Shown: positions 23,831 through 32,278, numbered from the stretch's first letter. The stretch is DNA of 54,624 nt from JAICKM01 sp035693165 (GCA_035693165.1 DASSGZ010000200.1:1-54624), one strand, 5' to 3'. The notes: generated from the letters alone by a model not told the origin. Program-made: numbers and translations.

Positions 23831-23901
23831 ACCGCGAAGACGCGAAGGACGCGAAGAATAAAACTTATAAATCATCTTCGCGTTCTTCGTTCCTTCGTGG
23901 T
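23831..23901. repeat. ACCGCGAAG inverted-repeat element
   Basis: Left arm ACCGCGAAGACGCGAAGGAC, right arm inverted (ending TTCCTTCGTGGT), around an AT-rich centre. It is the same style as the ACCGCAGAG element at 40114-40305. Confidence 0.75.
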
Positions 23902-23932
23902 GAATTTAAGAACGGCTGTCAGGCGCGGGCGT

Positions 23933-23961
23933 TTGACAGGTCCCAGGGGCTGTGCTACAAT
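23933..23961 (+). promoter_or_regulatory. Consensus promoter of the SAM-riboswitch leader
   Basis: TTGACA (23933-23938), 17 bp, TACAAT (23956-23961). The transcript should start about 23968, just before the aptamer. Confidence 0.88.
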
Positions 23962-23977
23962 CGGGCCAAGTGAACAA

Positions 23978-24075
23978 GTGCTATCACGAGAGTGCGAGGG
24001 GTCTGGCCCGTGGACCACTCGGCAACCTGCAGCGTGGCAAGGTGCCCCATCCAGCCCTGGTAGGGAAGATAGGCT
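23978..24075 (+). promoter_or_regulatory. SAM-I-type (S-box) riboswitch aptamer
   Basis: P1 is formed by CTATC (23981-23985) and GATAG (24068-24072). Between them, in the right order, are the S-box core elements: GAGAG, GAGGGG..CTGGCCC, CGGCAACC, AAGGTGCC and GGAAGATAG. The AAACCC part of the canonical core is replaced here by ACCACT, so it may be a diverged SAM-I or a SAM-I/IV variant. Binding of S-adenosylmethionine should favour the terminator at 24104-24131 and lower downstream expression. Confidence 0.8.
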
Positions 24076-24103
24076 GCGCCGCGGAACCCGCAACGCACTG
24101 ATG

Positions 24104-24131
24104 CCTCTTCCCTCGCCGGGAGAGGTTTTTT
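24104..24131 (+). terminator. Riboswitch expression-platform terminator
   Basis: Stem CCTCT-CCC / GGGAGAGG with a single bulged T and a 5-nt loop, followed by six T residues. It begins about 30 nt after aptamer helix P1. Confidence 0.85.
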
Positions 24132-24169
24132 GTTGGCTTGTACTCGTCGTAGGTGTGAGAATCGTGCTT

Positions 24170-24328
24170 ATGCCGCGTAAGCTTCGCGCGGCAACGCCGC
24201 CCGTGCGGGCCGTTGCCACCCATACTGAATATTCTGTAGACGTGCTGCCCACCGGGCGGGTGCAGGCGCCCGGCTGTCTCTGTTGTGGCCGGGAGCGGGC
24301 CGCTACGAGCCGGCGCGCGGTTCCCTGA
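24170..24328 (+). CDS. Possible small Cys-rich protein inside the riboswitch leader
   Basis: 52 codons from ATG 24170 (MPRKLRAATPPVRAVATHTE ...) with a GCLCCGRER cluster that could bind metal. It lies between the SAM-controlled terminator and a second terminator-like hairpin. The ribosome site is poor (AGGTG at about 15 nt). Codon use is not clearly biased. It may be a real SAM-regulated small gene or chance. Confidence 0.25.
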   Translation: MPRKLRAATPPVRAVATHTEYSVDVLPTGRVQAPGCLCCGRERAATSRRAVP

Positions 24329-24362
24329 TCGGGGCCGGCACCCGGCACGAACCAGCGTTTAG

Positions 24363-24393
24363 CCCGTCGTCCTGCCCCTGGATGGCGGGTTTT
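24363..24393 (+). terminator. Second terminator-like hairpin before the ECF operon
   Basis: Left arm CCCGTCGTCC (24363-24372) and right arm GGATGGCGGG (24380-24389) form 10 pairs including two G-U, then TTTT. It suggests another attenuation point between the S-box and ecfA. Confidence 0.55.
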
Positions 24394-24437
24394 GCATCTC
24401 ATCGCCCTGGGGCGGGCGGCCAGATGGAACCATCGGC

Positions 24438-26150
24438 GTGAACGAAATCGTCATACAACCACCTGTTATCGAAGTCGCGGAACTGAGCTTCCAGTATGCG
24501 GCGGCCGCCACGCGCACGCTCGACGATATCTCGTTCCAGGTGCCGGCGGGCAGCCTCTTGCTGGTGGCCGGGCCGAGCGGCTGCGGCAAATCGACCCTGC
24601 TACGCTGCCTCAACGGCCTCATCCCGCACAGCTATAAGGGCACCCTCTGGGGCGAGGCGCGCCTGGGCGGGGAAGACATCTTCCACCTGAGCCGGGCCGC
24701 CCTGGCGCGACGCGTGGGCACCGTGTTGCAGGACCCGTCGCGGCAACTGGTCGCCAGCACGGTGGGCAGCGATGTGGCCTTTGGCCCGGAGAACCTCGGC
24801 TTGCCGGTGGACGAAATCGAGGCGCGGGTTACGCGGGCGCTGGGTCTGCTCGGCCTGGAGGGCTTGCGCGAGCGCGAAACGCAGGCGCTCTCCGGCGGCG
24901 AGCACCAGAAGGTCGCCATCGCGGGCGTGCTGGCGCTCGACCCCACCGTGCTGCTGCTCGACGAACCGCTGGCAAACCTCGATCCGCGCAGCGCCTGGGA
25001 GGCTCTGCAACTCTTCCGGCGGCTGGCCGACTCGGGCCGCAGCATCATCCTGGTGGAGCACCGGGTCGAGGACGCGCTGAAAATCGCTCCCGAGCAGGTG
25101 ATCCTGATGGACAACGGGCGCATCACGTACTACGGCGACGTGGCCGGCATGCGCGCCGCGGCGGACTACCACGCGGTGAAGCTGCCCGCCGCCTGGGTGA
25201 TGGAGCAGGCCGCGACCGCGCCGGACGAAGCGGCGGCGATGGCGGCGACCGCGCCTCCGCCCCGGCAGACCACCGGCGAACCGCTGGTGCGCTACCGCGA
25301 CGTGCACTTCGCCTACCCTGCCGTGGGCGGGCGGACCCCGCGGCCCATCGTGCGCGGCGTGAGCGCCGAGATCTATCCGGGCGACCGCATCGCCGTGCTC
25401 GGCCCCAACGGCAGCGGCAAGAGCACGCTGGTCAAGCAGGCCATCGGCCTGCTCAAGCCGCAGCAAGGCGAGGTCGTGGTCGCCGGCACGCCCACGACCC
25501 GGCAATCGGTGGCCCAGATCGCCCGCACGCTGGGCTACGTCTTCCAGAACCCCGGCCACATGCTCTTCGCGCCGACGGTGCGCGAGGAACTGGCCTTCGG
25601 GCCGCGCAACCTGGGCCGCCCGGCGGCGCAGATCGCCAGGGATGTGGACTGGGCGCTGGAGATCACCAACCTGGTGCCGCAGGCGGACCGCCCGCCGCTA
25701 GGCCTGTCGTTCGGCCAGCAAAAGCGCGTGGCCCTGGCCTCCGTGCTCAGTATGCGCCCGCGCATCCTGATCATGGACGAGCCGACCGCCGGGCAGGACT
25801 ACGCCAACTACACGGGGTTTATGGACGAAATCGTGGCTTTGCCCGATTTGGAGGGGGTGATCTTCATAACCCACGACCTGGACCTGGCAATCGCCTACGC
25901 GAATCGCGTCTGGATCATCCGCGAGGGCACACTGGCCGCCGACGGCACGCCCGAAGCCGTGCTGAGCCGGGCCGCGTTGCTGCAGGAGTGCGGCCTGCTG
26001 CCGACCTCGCTGCTGGAGGCGAACCTCGCGGCGCTGCCGCAGACCGGGCGCTTTTTGCGCGCCGAATTGCTGGCCACGGCGCCCGGCGTCGCGGCCCGGT
26101 TCGAGGACGTGGGCGCATACGAAGCGGATGTGCAACCCACAGCCCGCTAA
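24438..26150 (+). CDS. Energy-coupling factor transporter ATPase, fused EcfA-EcfA'
   Basis: 570 aa: two complete ABC ATPases in one chain. The first (about 10-250) has GPSGCGKST, LSGGEHQK and LLLDEPLANLD. The second (about 285-530) has GPNGSGKST, a variant signature LSFGQQKR and LIMDEPTAGQD, with ITHD as H-loop. The 'VLQDPSRQLV' and 'VFQNPGHMLF' Q-loops are ECF-like. It powers uptake together with the next two membrane proteins. YkoD-type fusions are known. The start is GTG 24438 with only a weak ribosome site; expression is probably set by the upstream SAM-responsive leader. Confidence 0.93.
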   Translation: MNEIVIQPPVIEVAELSFQYAAAATRTLDDISFQVPAGSLLLVAGPSGCGKSTLLRCLNGLIPHSYKGTLWGEARLGGEDIFHLSRAALARRVGTVLQDPSRQLVASTVGSDVAFGPENLGLPVDEIEARVTRALGLLGLEGLRERETQALSGGEHQKVAIAGVLALDPTVLLLDEPLANLDPRSAWEALQLFRRLADSGRSIILVEHRVEDALKIAPEQVILMDNGRITYYGDVAGMRAAADYHAVKLPAAWVMEQAATAPDEAAAMAATAPPPRQTTGEPLVRYRDVHFAYPAVGGRTPRPIVRGVSAEIYPGDRIAVLGPNGSGKSTLVKQAIGLLKPQQGEVVVAGTPTTRQSVAQIARTLGYVFQNPGHMLFAPTVREELAFGPRNLGRPAAQIARDVDWALEITNLVPQADRPPLGLSFGQQKRVALASVLSMRPRILIMDEPTAGQDYANYTGFMDEIVALPDLEGVIFITHDLDLAIAYANRVWIIREGTLAADGTPEAVLSRAALLQECGLLPTSLLEANLAALPQTGRFLRAELLATAPGVAARFEDVGAYEADVQPTAR

Positions 26151-26198
26151 CTACAGGGACTCTCGCTTAGCAATTACTACCCGGAGGAGGAAAATCTC

Positions 26199-26780
26199 AT
26201 GGCACAGCGTGTCGATATTACATCCGGTCGCGAAAACACGAACGCCTGGGCGGTTGGGACGCGCCAGGTCGTCTACATGGCAATCGGCGCCGCGCTCTAC
26301 GGGCTCTTCTCCTGGGCCACGGCGGGGCTGCGGATCCCCGGCCCGTTCAATAGCTCGATCCGTCCCGGCGTCGCCATCCCGCTGTTCTTCGGCGCCGCCT
26401 TCGGGCCGGTGGTCGGCTTCTTCACCGGCTTTGTCGGCAACATCATCGGCGACCTGCTGTCGGGCTACGGGTTCTCGTTCAACTGGAGCCTGGGCAACGG
26501 GCTGATGGGCCTGATCGCCGGGCTGTCCGCCCTGTACGTGACCCGGCTCGACAACCCGCGCGCCATCGGCATCGCCGTCGGCTTCGCCCTGCTCGGCATC
26601 GTCGTGGGCATGGGCTTCGCGTCCTTCACCGACATCTGGTTCTACGGCATTGCTCTCGACGCCGTCTGGGCCGAGTTCTTCCCCGTGGCCGTCACCAACG
26701 CCATCGCGGCGATTATCCTGATCCCGATCCTCAGCATCGCCTGGGAAAGCGTGCGCGGGCGCACCGGCCAGGCCGTCTAG
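26199..26780 (+). CDS. ECF transporter substrate-binding S component
   Basis: 193 aa; a strong GGAGGAGG precedes the ATG. About six hydrophobic helices are seen. The N-terminal helix segment 'VVYMAIGAALYGLFSWATAG' and the later 'PLFFGAAFGPVVGFFTGFVG', with small residues in an AxxxA-like pattern, fit binding to EcfT. It captures the substrate in the membrane. The S family is not one I can name with certainty. The SAM riboswitch upstream suggests methionine or a precursor (MtsT-like); YkoE-like pyrimidine uptake is the alternative. It is 48 nt after ecfA. Confidence 0.85.
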   Translation: MAQRVDITSGRENTNAWAVGTRQVVYMAIGAALYGLFSWATAGLRIPGPFNSSIRPGVAIPLFFGAAFGPVVGFFTGFVGNIIGDLLSGYGFSFNWSLGNGLMGLIAGLSALYVTRLDNPRAIGIAVGFALLGIVVGMGFASFTDIWFYGIALDAVWAEFFPVAVTNAIAAIILIPILSIAWESVRGRTGQAV

Positions 26781-26845
26781 CGTAGCGGCGGGTGGGGCGG
26801 CGCCGTTGCCTAACGCCGCCCCGCCCGCGTTCTCCTGGGAACGTC

Positions 26846-27673
26846 ATGATCGCCAATTTCTCCTATGTCGAGCGCGACAGCCCGATCCACCGGCTCGATC
26901 CGGCGGCCAAGGTGGTGTTCCTGCTCTGCTATATCTTCAGCGTGGTGCTGTTCCTGGATGTGCGCGTGCTGCTGCCGCTGCTGCTGCTCGGCTTCGTCTA
27001 TTACCGGCTCTCGGGCCTGCGCTGGCAGGAGACGCGCCGGGCCTGGACCTTTGTGCTGGTGTTCGCGCTGCTGTTTGTCGGTCTCAGCGCCGTGCTCTGG
27101 GGCGGCGGGCAGCAGGTGGCCCAGCCGCACGTCATCTGGCCCGGCCCGTTCGGCTTCGACCTCACCTGGGAGAAGCTGTACTACGCGGCAGCCGTCGTCA
27201 TGCGCATGCTGGGCATCGCGGCGGTGGCGATCCCCCTCACCTTCACCACCCGCCCGCAAGACTACGGCGTGGCCTTCAAGGGCCTGGGCCTGCCCGACAA
27301 CTTCGCCGTCGCCCTGGACCTGGCGCTGCGCCTGGTGCCCACCTTCGGCGACGATTTCCAGTCCACGCTCGACGCCCAACGGGCCCGCGGGTACGAGACC
27401 GATGCCTTGCGCGGCGGCCCCATCGCCAAGCTGCGCCGCATGGCCCCGCTGCTGGTGCCCGTGACGATCAACGCCATCGTCGGCGGCGAGGACATCATCA
27501 ACGCGATGGACCTGCGCGCATTCGGCTCCGGCCCGCGCACCTGGAGCCGCAAGCGCCCCCGCCGCCCCGCCGACCGCCTGGTCATCGCCGGGGGCCTGCT
27601 GCTGCTGGCCTGCGCGCTCCTCTGGGCCTTCACCGGCCATGGCGGCTTCACTGTCCTCTGGGTGCCGGGCTGA
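26846..27673 (+). CDS. ecfT: ECF transporter transmembrane coupling protein EcfT
   Basis: 275 aa from ATG 26846 with GGGA upstream; the longer frame is not used. Four to five helices (about 25-65, 70-95, 120-150, 250-270) frame a cytoplasmic region bearing the two EcfT coupling motifs: 'QRARGYETD' and 'DLRAFGSGPRT' (Ala-Arg-Gly type), which contact the ATPases. 'SPIHRLDPAAKVV' at the N-terminus is also typical. Third gene of the operon, 65 nt after the S component. No terminator is clear before the next promoter at 27696. Confidence 0.93.
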   Translation: MIANFSYVERDSPIHRLDPAAKVVFLLCYIFSVVLFLDVRVLLPLLLLGFVYYRLSGLRWQETRRAWTFVLVFALLFVGLSAVLWGGGQQVAQPHVIWPGPFGFDLTWEKLYYAAAVVMRMLGIAAVAIPLTFTTRPQDYGVAFKGLGLPDNFAVALDLALRLVPTFGDDFQSTLDAQRARGYETDALRGGPIAKLRRMAPLLVPVTINAIVGGEDIINAMDLRAFGSGPRTWSRKRPRRPADRLVIAGGLLLLACALLWAFTGHGGFTVLWVPG

Positions 27674-27695
27674 CCCTGGCCCGGCTCCGTGAATC

Positions 27696-27724
27696 TTGAC
27701 AAGCCTCGGCGGATGTCCTAGACT
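27696..27724 (+). promoter_or_regulatory. Consensus promoter of the 27806 methyltransferase
   Basis: TTGACA (27696-27701), 17 bp, TAGACT (27719-27724). The leader is about 75 nt. Confidence 0.87.
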
Positions 27725-27805
27725 GACCCCGCGTGATCGTTGCGCTGGTGCGCCGTGCGCGCTCCATCCCCATTTGTGCTTATCGCGAGGTAGGATTTGA
27801 TACAT

Positions 27806-29221
27806 ATGGCTCCCAACCCAACCGCCGAGTGGATCGTGGACCAGGTCGTGCGTGAGACCTTCGCCCGGCCCGTGGCCCTGAACACCGCGATTCATCCCGA
27901 CGACCAGATGTTGAGCTTTGCCGCCGGGGTGCGCGGCAGCGAGGAAATCGCCCTGGCCGACTACTTTCGCTCCGGTGGCGCCCTGCTCAACGCCGTACGC
28001 CAACTGGTGACCTGGAAGTTCGGGTCTTTCGACCACGTGGCGGCTCTCCTCGATTTTGCCGGCGGGTATGGCCGCCTGACGCGCTTCCTGGTCCACGAGT
28101 TGCCGCCGGATCGCATATGGATCGCCGAGATCCAGCCCGAAGCCGTGGCCTTCCAGGAGGCGCAGTTCGGCGTGCACGGCATCCTCTCGGCCACCAATCC
28201 CGCCGATCTCGCCTGCGACCGGCGGTTTGATTGCATCTTCGTCGCGTCGCTGTTCACGCACCTGCCGGAAGCGACCTTCACCGCCTGGCTGACCAAGCTC
28301 TACAGCCTGCTCAATCCCGGCGGGCTGCTGATTTTCAGCGTGCATGACGCCGCGCTGCTGATGCCGGGCGAGGTGATGCCGGAGTCCGGGCTGTATTTCC
28401 GCGAAGCGAGCGAGATCGCGTCCCTCGACACCCGCGAGTATGGGATGAGCATCGTCACCGAGGCGTTTGTGCGCGCCGCGGTGCAGCAGGCGACCGGGCG
28501 CCCGGTCTATCAGCGCATCCCGTATGGCTTGCAGTACCACCAGGACCTCTATCTGCTGGCGAATGAGCCGCAGCCCGACTTTTCCACGCTGCACTACCGG
28601 TATGGCCCCTATGGCTTCGTCGACGCCGGCAAGTGGGTGTCGCGTGACCAGCTCTGGCTGCGCGGGTGGGCCATCGACGCGACGCCGGGAGCGGCGGTCC
28701 AGGAAATCCAGGTCATGGTGGATGGCCGGCTGGGCCAGAAGTGCCTGCCCTTTACCGAGCGCCCCGATGTCGATGCCCAGTTTCCCGGTGCCGGCGCGTC
28801 GCACGCGGGATGGGCCTGTTCGTGCTATGTGCCGGAGGCCACGCCACAGAGCCGGCTAGAGGTGAAAGTCGTCTCGACCCAGGGCGAGGAACACCTCATC
28901 TACATCGGCACCATCGGCGCCCTGGCGCGGGGCGAACGCGAGCCGGAGTCCTCGCCCGCTGCGCCTGAAAGTACCCTGGCCCAGCAGCAAGCTCTGGTGG
29001 CGTTGCAGCAGGATCTGGCCGATCTGCGCTATCACATGGATGCGAAAAACCGCTATATCGCGGAGTTGGAAACGGTGCTGGACCAGAAGAACCGGCACAT
29101 CGGCAAGCTGGAGCGGCTGGTGCAGCGGCAGGAGCGCGCCCTGCGCGGGCTGCCGGTGCGCGTTGGGCTGCGGGTCCAGCGGGCGCTGGCGGGCCGGTCG
29201 GGGCGCGGCGGGCAGCCATAG
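27806..29221 (+). CDS. Class I SAM-dependent methyltransferase with C-terminal coiled coil
   Basis: 471 aa from ATG 27806 (MAPNPTAEWIV); a TTG at 27797 is less likely because of its spacing to GAGGTAGGA. The Rossmann methyltransferase domain (about 60-235) has motif I 'LLDFAGGYGRLTRFL', 'IAEIQPEAV' and 'FDCIFVASLFTHLPE'. Residues 265-370 form a separate beta-rich domain ('WLRGWAIDATPG...VQEIQVMVDGRLG') like those found in surface-glycan-modifying proteins. Residues 390-450 form a coiled coil ('IAELETVLDQKNRHIGKLE'), and a basic tail ends the chain. A role in modifying a cell-surface polysaccharide is inferred from this architecture. Confidence 0.87.
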   Translation: MAPNPTAEWIVDQVVRETFARPVALNTAIHPDDQMLSFAAGVRGSEEIALADYFRSGGALLNAVRQLVTWKFGSFDHVAALLDFAGGYGRLTRFLVHELPPDRIWIAEIQPEAVAFQEAQFGVHGILSATNPADLACDRRFDCIFVASLFTHLPEATFTAWLTKLYSLLNPGGLLIFSVHDAALLMPGEVMPESGLYFREASEIASLDTREYGMSIVTEAFVRAAVQQATGRPVYQRIPYGLQYHQDLYLLANEPQPDFSTLHYRYGPYGFVDAGKWVSRDQLWLRGWAIDATPGAAVQEIQVMVDGRLGQKCLPFTERPDVDAQFPGAGASHAGWACSCYVPEATPQSRLEVKVVSTQGEEHLIYIGTIGALARGEREPESSPAAPESTLAQQQALVALQQDLADLRYHMDAKNRYIAELETVLDQKNRHIGKLERLVQRQERALRGLPVRVGLRVQRALAGRSGRGGQP

Positions 29222-29253
29222 GCCGCGCCGCCGGTGGGGAGAGGATAACGTAA

Positions 29254-29288
29254 CGCGGGGTCCGGCAACTCGATTGCCGGACCCCGCG
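29254..29288. terminator. 15-bp perfect hairpin between convergent genes
   Basis: CGCGGGGTCCGGCAA pairs exactly with TTGCCGGACCCCGCG around CTCGA. There is no strong T-run on either side. It probably blocks read-through in both directions. Confidence 0.65.
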
Positions 29289-29333
29289 CCGTCTAGTGGC
29301 CCCTTGCTCAGCCTCGCGGCTGGGAGCCGGGGT

Positions 29334-31646
29334 TTAGCCCAGGAACGGCCGCGGCGGCGGGCACTCCGGGCACTTCTCGATGGCGATGGCCTGGAGGGTC
29401 TCGTCATAGAACAGGTAGTTGTGCTGCCCCAGGTAGTTGTGGGTGCCGTCGGTCACGTGCGCGTAGCCCCACAGCTTGAGCGCGTAGGCGCAGGTGCCGG
29501 TCAGGTTGTAGATCATCGGCTGCATCGGGTCGTTGGACGGCACGGTGATCGTCTGGATCACCGGGTCGGGCGCCCCGCTGTTCGACGTGCCGCCGCCCAG
29601 GCCGTGCGGCGTGGGATCGGTGCCCTTAGTGTAGTACAGGCCCCACGCATGCAACCGCCCGTGCCCCTGGTGGACGTTCACGTCGAAGTTGAGCGTCAGC
29701 CCCGGCGTCCACTCGATGAGACCGCAGTCGTTGGTGGCGGGGGTGTGCAGCACGACATCCACGCCCTTGTTGTCCAGGGTGATCACCATGTCGCAATGGT
29801 CGATCATGGGCGGTAGCGGCGTCGCCGGGCTGGTCGGGACGTGGGTGCCGTCCAGATAGTTGACCAGGCCGGAGGCGGTGGTCAGCTTGTTGCCCAGTTC
29901 GTCGAACACTTCCAGGCGCAGCACATAGGTGCCCGTGCCCGGCTCGTCCACCCAGCTCCACCACTCGGCGATCTTGTCCTGGTTGTACCAGTGGTAATGC
30001 ACCGTGTCGCGGATCTCGTATAGCCCCGGCTGCACGCCCACCGTCTGCGGGCCCAGGAAGTAGGTGTCGCTGGCGAAGGTGATCTTGTTGACGCGCGTGT
30101 CGGACAGGCCGGTGCTCGGGCTGGTGATCGGCTGGAAGGCGGCATCCGGCGGCGTGACGGCCGGGTTGGTCTTCTTGGCGTAGGACAGCCGGTAGTAGCG
30201 CTGGGGCGCGCCGCTGCTGAGGGCCGCGCCGAAGTCGGCATGGACCACCAGGTCGCCGCCGTAGGCCAGGTTGCTGATGCTCAGGTCCACGTCGGGGCTG
30301 GCGGCATTCGGATAGAGGCCGTTGCTCTGGTCGATCTTGTAGATCTCGTCCTCGCCGATGCGGGTGAGGAAGACCTCCGGCCCGCTGGGCGGCGGATCGG
30401 GGCAGCGGTCGCTGCCGCACTGCACTTCTTCGTTGTCGAGCGTCAGGTCGATATAGGCGTTGGTCACGTTCCAGCGCGTGCTGGTGTACGGGTCCATGTA
30501 GATGACCGTGGGCACGCCGTTGATGATCTGGGTGACGCGGATGATGATGTCGGGCCGGCTGTCGAACCGCAGGCGCCCGCGGCGGAAGTGCAGCGGCCAC
30601 CAGTAGAAGCAGCAGCGGAAGTAGCCCTGGCAGTCGGTGTAGGTCTGGCAGATCAACTGGCGGCTGTAGAAGCAGAAGGGAAAGATCGACCAGGGGGCGA
30701 TCTTCGAGGTCAGGGTCAGGTTCTCCACGCGCGTGGCAAGCTGCGCGGCCAGCGTCTGCATCTCGCCCACGCGCCCGCTCAGCGTCTCGGTCGCGGCCAT
30801 GCTGTGCTCGGCCTGGGCCATATCGGCGCGCGGCGGCAACGGCTGCGGGTTGAGCATAACTTCGTCCAGCGTACGCATGATGCCGGGCGGGTCGGGCTGC
30901 GGGTCGAAGCCGCGGATGACGCCGGGGGGGTCGGGCTGCGGATTGAACCCGGCGATCACGCCGGGGTTGACCAGCCCGGCGAAGCGCGCCACCGGGCCGA
31001 TGGGATCGGGCGGGAAGGGTCGCGGGAACACCACCCGCTCTTTCAGCAGGTCGGGCACGCGGATGACCGGGCGGTCGATCAGCTTGTCCCACCAGCGCAG
31101 GATATAGGGCCACCAGCAGCCTTCGCGGTCCACGTCGAAGATCTCGACCTTGACATAGGGCACCGGGCAGGACTCGGTGTGGCCGTGCTCGGTGTGGACC
31201 TTGCGGATGCGCCCGCCGACGCAGATGCGCGTGGGCCGCCACGGCCACCAGATGGGCCGCGGGATGAGGATGTTGGGCCGCAGGCGGAAGACCCGGCCCT
31301 CGCCCACCCAGTCTTGCGCGAAAAACGACTGGCTATAGGCCGAGGACTCACGAACGGGCTGCTGGTCGCCCGCCGGGCCGATATACAGGTCCACATCCAC
31401 GGGCCGCAGCAGATCGACCGGGATGCTGAAGCTGCCTTTGTTGTCCACATCGGCGCTGCCCAGCAACTGCCCGCCCTTGCCGAAGGCCACCGCGCGCAGC
31501 GGCATCTCGGTGTGCGTGGCCTCGGCGGTGTCGAGCTGCACCTGGCCCTCGATGCGGAAATCGCCGTTTTCGCCGCTCGCCGCCTGGGGATCCGTGTCGG
31601 CGTCCCCAGGCTGGGCAGGCATCGCTTCCGTATTCTCGTCGGACAT
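29334..31646 (-). CDS. Large protein with NPQPxPP repeats, function unknown
   Basis: 770 aa from MSDENTEAMP; AAAAGGAG lies 9 nt upstream. An acidic N-terminus (1-30) leads into a carboxypeptidase-regulatory/transthyretin-like beta domain (about 30-105, 'FRIEGQVQLD ... GSFSIPVDLL'). Next are a Trp/Arg-rich segment (PRPIWWPWRPTRICVG), another beta-like unit, and three proline repeats (GFNPQPDPPG, GFDPQPDPPG, LNPQPLPPR, about 255-300). A heptad-like helix and a Cys/Trp/Tyr-rich stretch (FRCCFYWWP) follow. The C-terminal half is beta-rich and ends in CPECPPPRPFLG. No signal peptide, lipobox or membrane helix is evident, despite the surface-protein look. No family is recognised. Monocistronic. Confidence 0.8.
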   Translation of the reverse strand: MSDENTEAMPAQPGDADTDPQAASGENGDFRIEGQVQLDTAEATHTEMPLRAVAFGKGGQLLGSADVDNKGSFSIPVDLLRPVDVDLYIGPAGDQQPVRESSAYSQSFFAQDWVGEGRVFRLRPNILIPRPIWWPWRPTRICVGGRIRKVHTEHGHTESCPVPYVKVEIFDVDREGCWWPYILRWWDKLIDRPVIRVPDLLKERVVFPRPFPPDPIGPVARFAGLVNPGVIAGFNPQPDPPGVIRGFDPQPDPPGIMRTLDEVMLNPQPLPPRADMAQAEHSMAATETLSGRVGEMQTLAAQLATRVENLTLTSKIAPWSIFPFCFYSRQLICQTYTDCQGYFRCCFYWWPLHFRRGRLRFDSRPDIIIRVTQIINGVPTVIYMDPYTSTRWNVTNAYIDLTLDNEEVQCGSDRCPDPPPSGPEVFLTRIGEDEIYKIDQSNGLYPNAASPDVDLSISNLAYGGDLVVHADFGAALSSGAPQRYYRLSYAKKTNPAVTPPDAAFQPITSPSTGLSDTRVNKITFASDTYFLGPQTVGVQPGLYEIRDTVHYHWYNQDKIAEWWSWVDEPGTGTYVLRLEVFDELGNKLTTASGLVNYLDGTHVPTSPATPLPPMIDHCDMVITLDNKGVDVVLHTPATNDCGLIEWTPGLTLNFDVNVHQGHGRLHAWGLYYTKGTDPTPHGLGGGTSNSGAPDPVIQTITVPSNDPMQPMIYNLTGTCAYALKLWGYAHVTDGTHNYLGQHNYLFYDETLQAIAIEKCPECPPPRPFLG

Positions 31647-32097
31647 GTTCCAATACTCCTTTTGCTGCAACAACAGGGTCTGCGTTGTGTGCGCGCAGAC
31701 CGGCTTGCCGGCGCCATGCCAACCATGGGCCGGGACCACCAATCCACAAATCTTCCGGGCGGGATCGGATGGTTGAGGCGATCAACCGCGATCGCGCCTA
31801 TTGCAAGGTATACCGGGAACGCACGCGACGCTCGACCGTCGCTGCCGCAGGGCAGGGAGTAGCGTGTGCCCGCGCGGCCGGTCCTCCAGGGGGCGCGGGC
31901 AGAGCTATCCGGTGGGATATCTCTGATCTGGGAGCAGGAGGCGGGGTAGGGCCGCCTGGGCGCTGGTGTTGCGATACTACGAGGTACTGCGCTGCTCTTG
32001 TGCTTGCTATTCGCTTGTCAACCAGTACATTGTGGGGCGGTCAAAAACGGTTACGAATTGCTGCGCGCACCTGCTCAGGAGTCTATCACACGGCTTT
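31647..32097. other. Intergenic region upstream of the NPQPxPP gene
   Basis: No gene is supported. The minus-strand promoter for the 31646 gene should lie here, but no good -35/-10 pair was found (only TATACC near 31812). It is bounded by repeat elements from 32098. Confidence 0.4.
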
Positions 32098-32258
32098 TGT
32101 CACTCTGAGCGCAGCGAAGAGTCTCGTCGTGTGGGCTACGAGGCGGAGATTCTGAGCGCAGCGAAGAATGACAGTTGGGGCTTGTCACTCTGAGCGCAGC
32201 GAAGAGCCTCGTCGTGTGGGCTATGAGACGGAGATTCTGAGCGCAGCGAAGAATGACA
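32098..32258. repeat. Two direct copies of the CTGAGCG element
   Basis: Copies at 32098-32173 and 32183-32258 are nearly identical and 85 bp apart. In each, both halves carry the TCTGAGCGCAGCGAAGA motif in direct orientation, unlike the inverted arrangement at 5618 and 40149. Confidence 0.88.
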
Positions 32259-32278
32259 AGGTAGGTATGATGCGCTGC

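Noticed and set aside
24132..24400. TPP or cobalamin riboswitch in the second leader
   Set aside because: An ACCAGCG string hints at TPP, but the CTGAGA and ACCTGA elements are missing. No GCCACTG-type cobalamin box is seen either.
26810..28804. 664-codon minus-strand frame across ecfT and the methyltransferase
   Set aside because: It spans two well-supported plus-strand genes and a promoter, so it is antisense to real coding sequence.
30240..31862. 540-codon plus-strand frame opposite the NPQPxPP gene
   Set aside because: Antisense composition (Asp/His/Ala/Gly-rich) and no ribosome site. The minus gene has AAAAGGAG and coherent domains.
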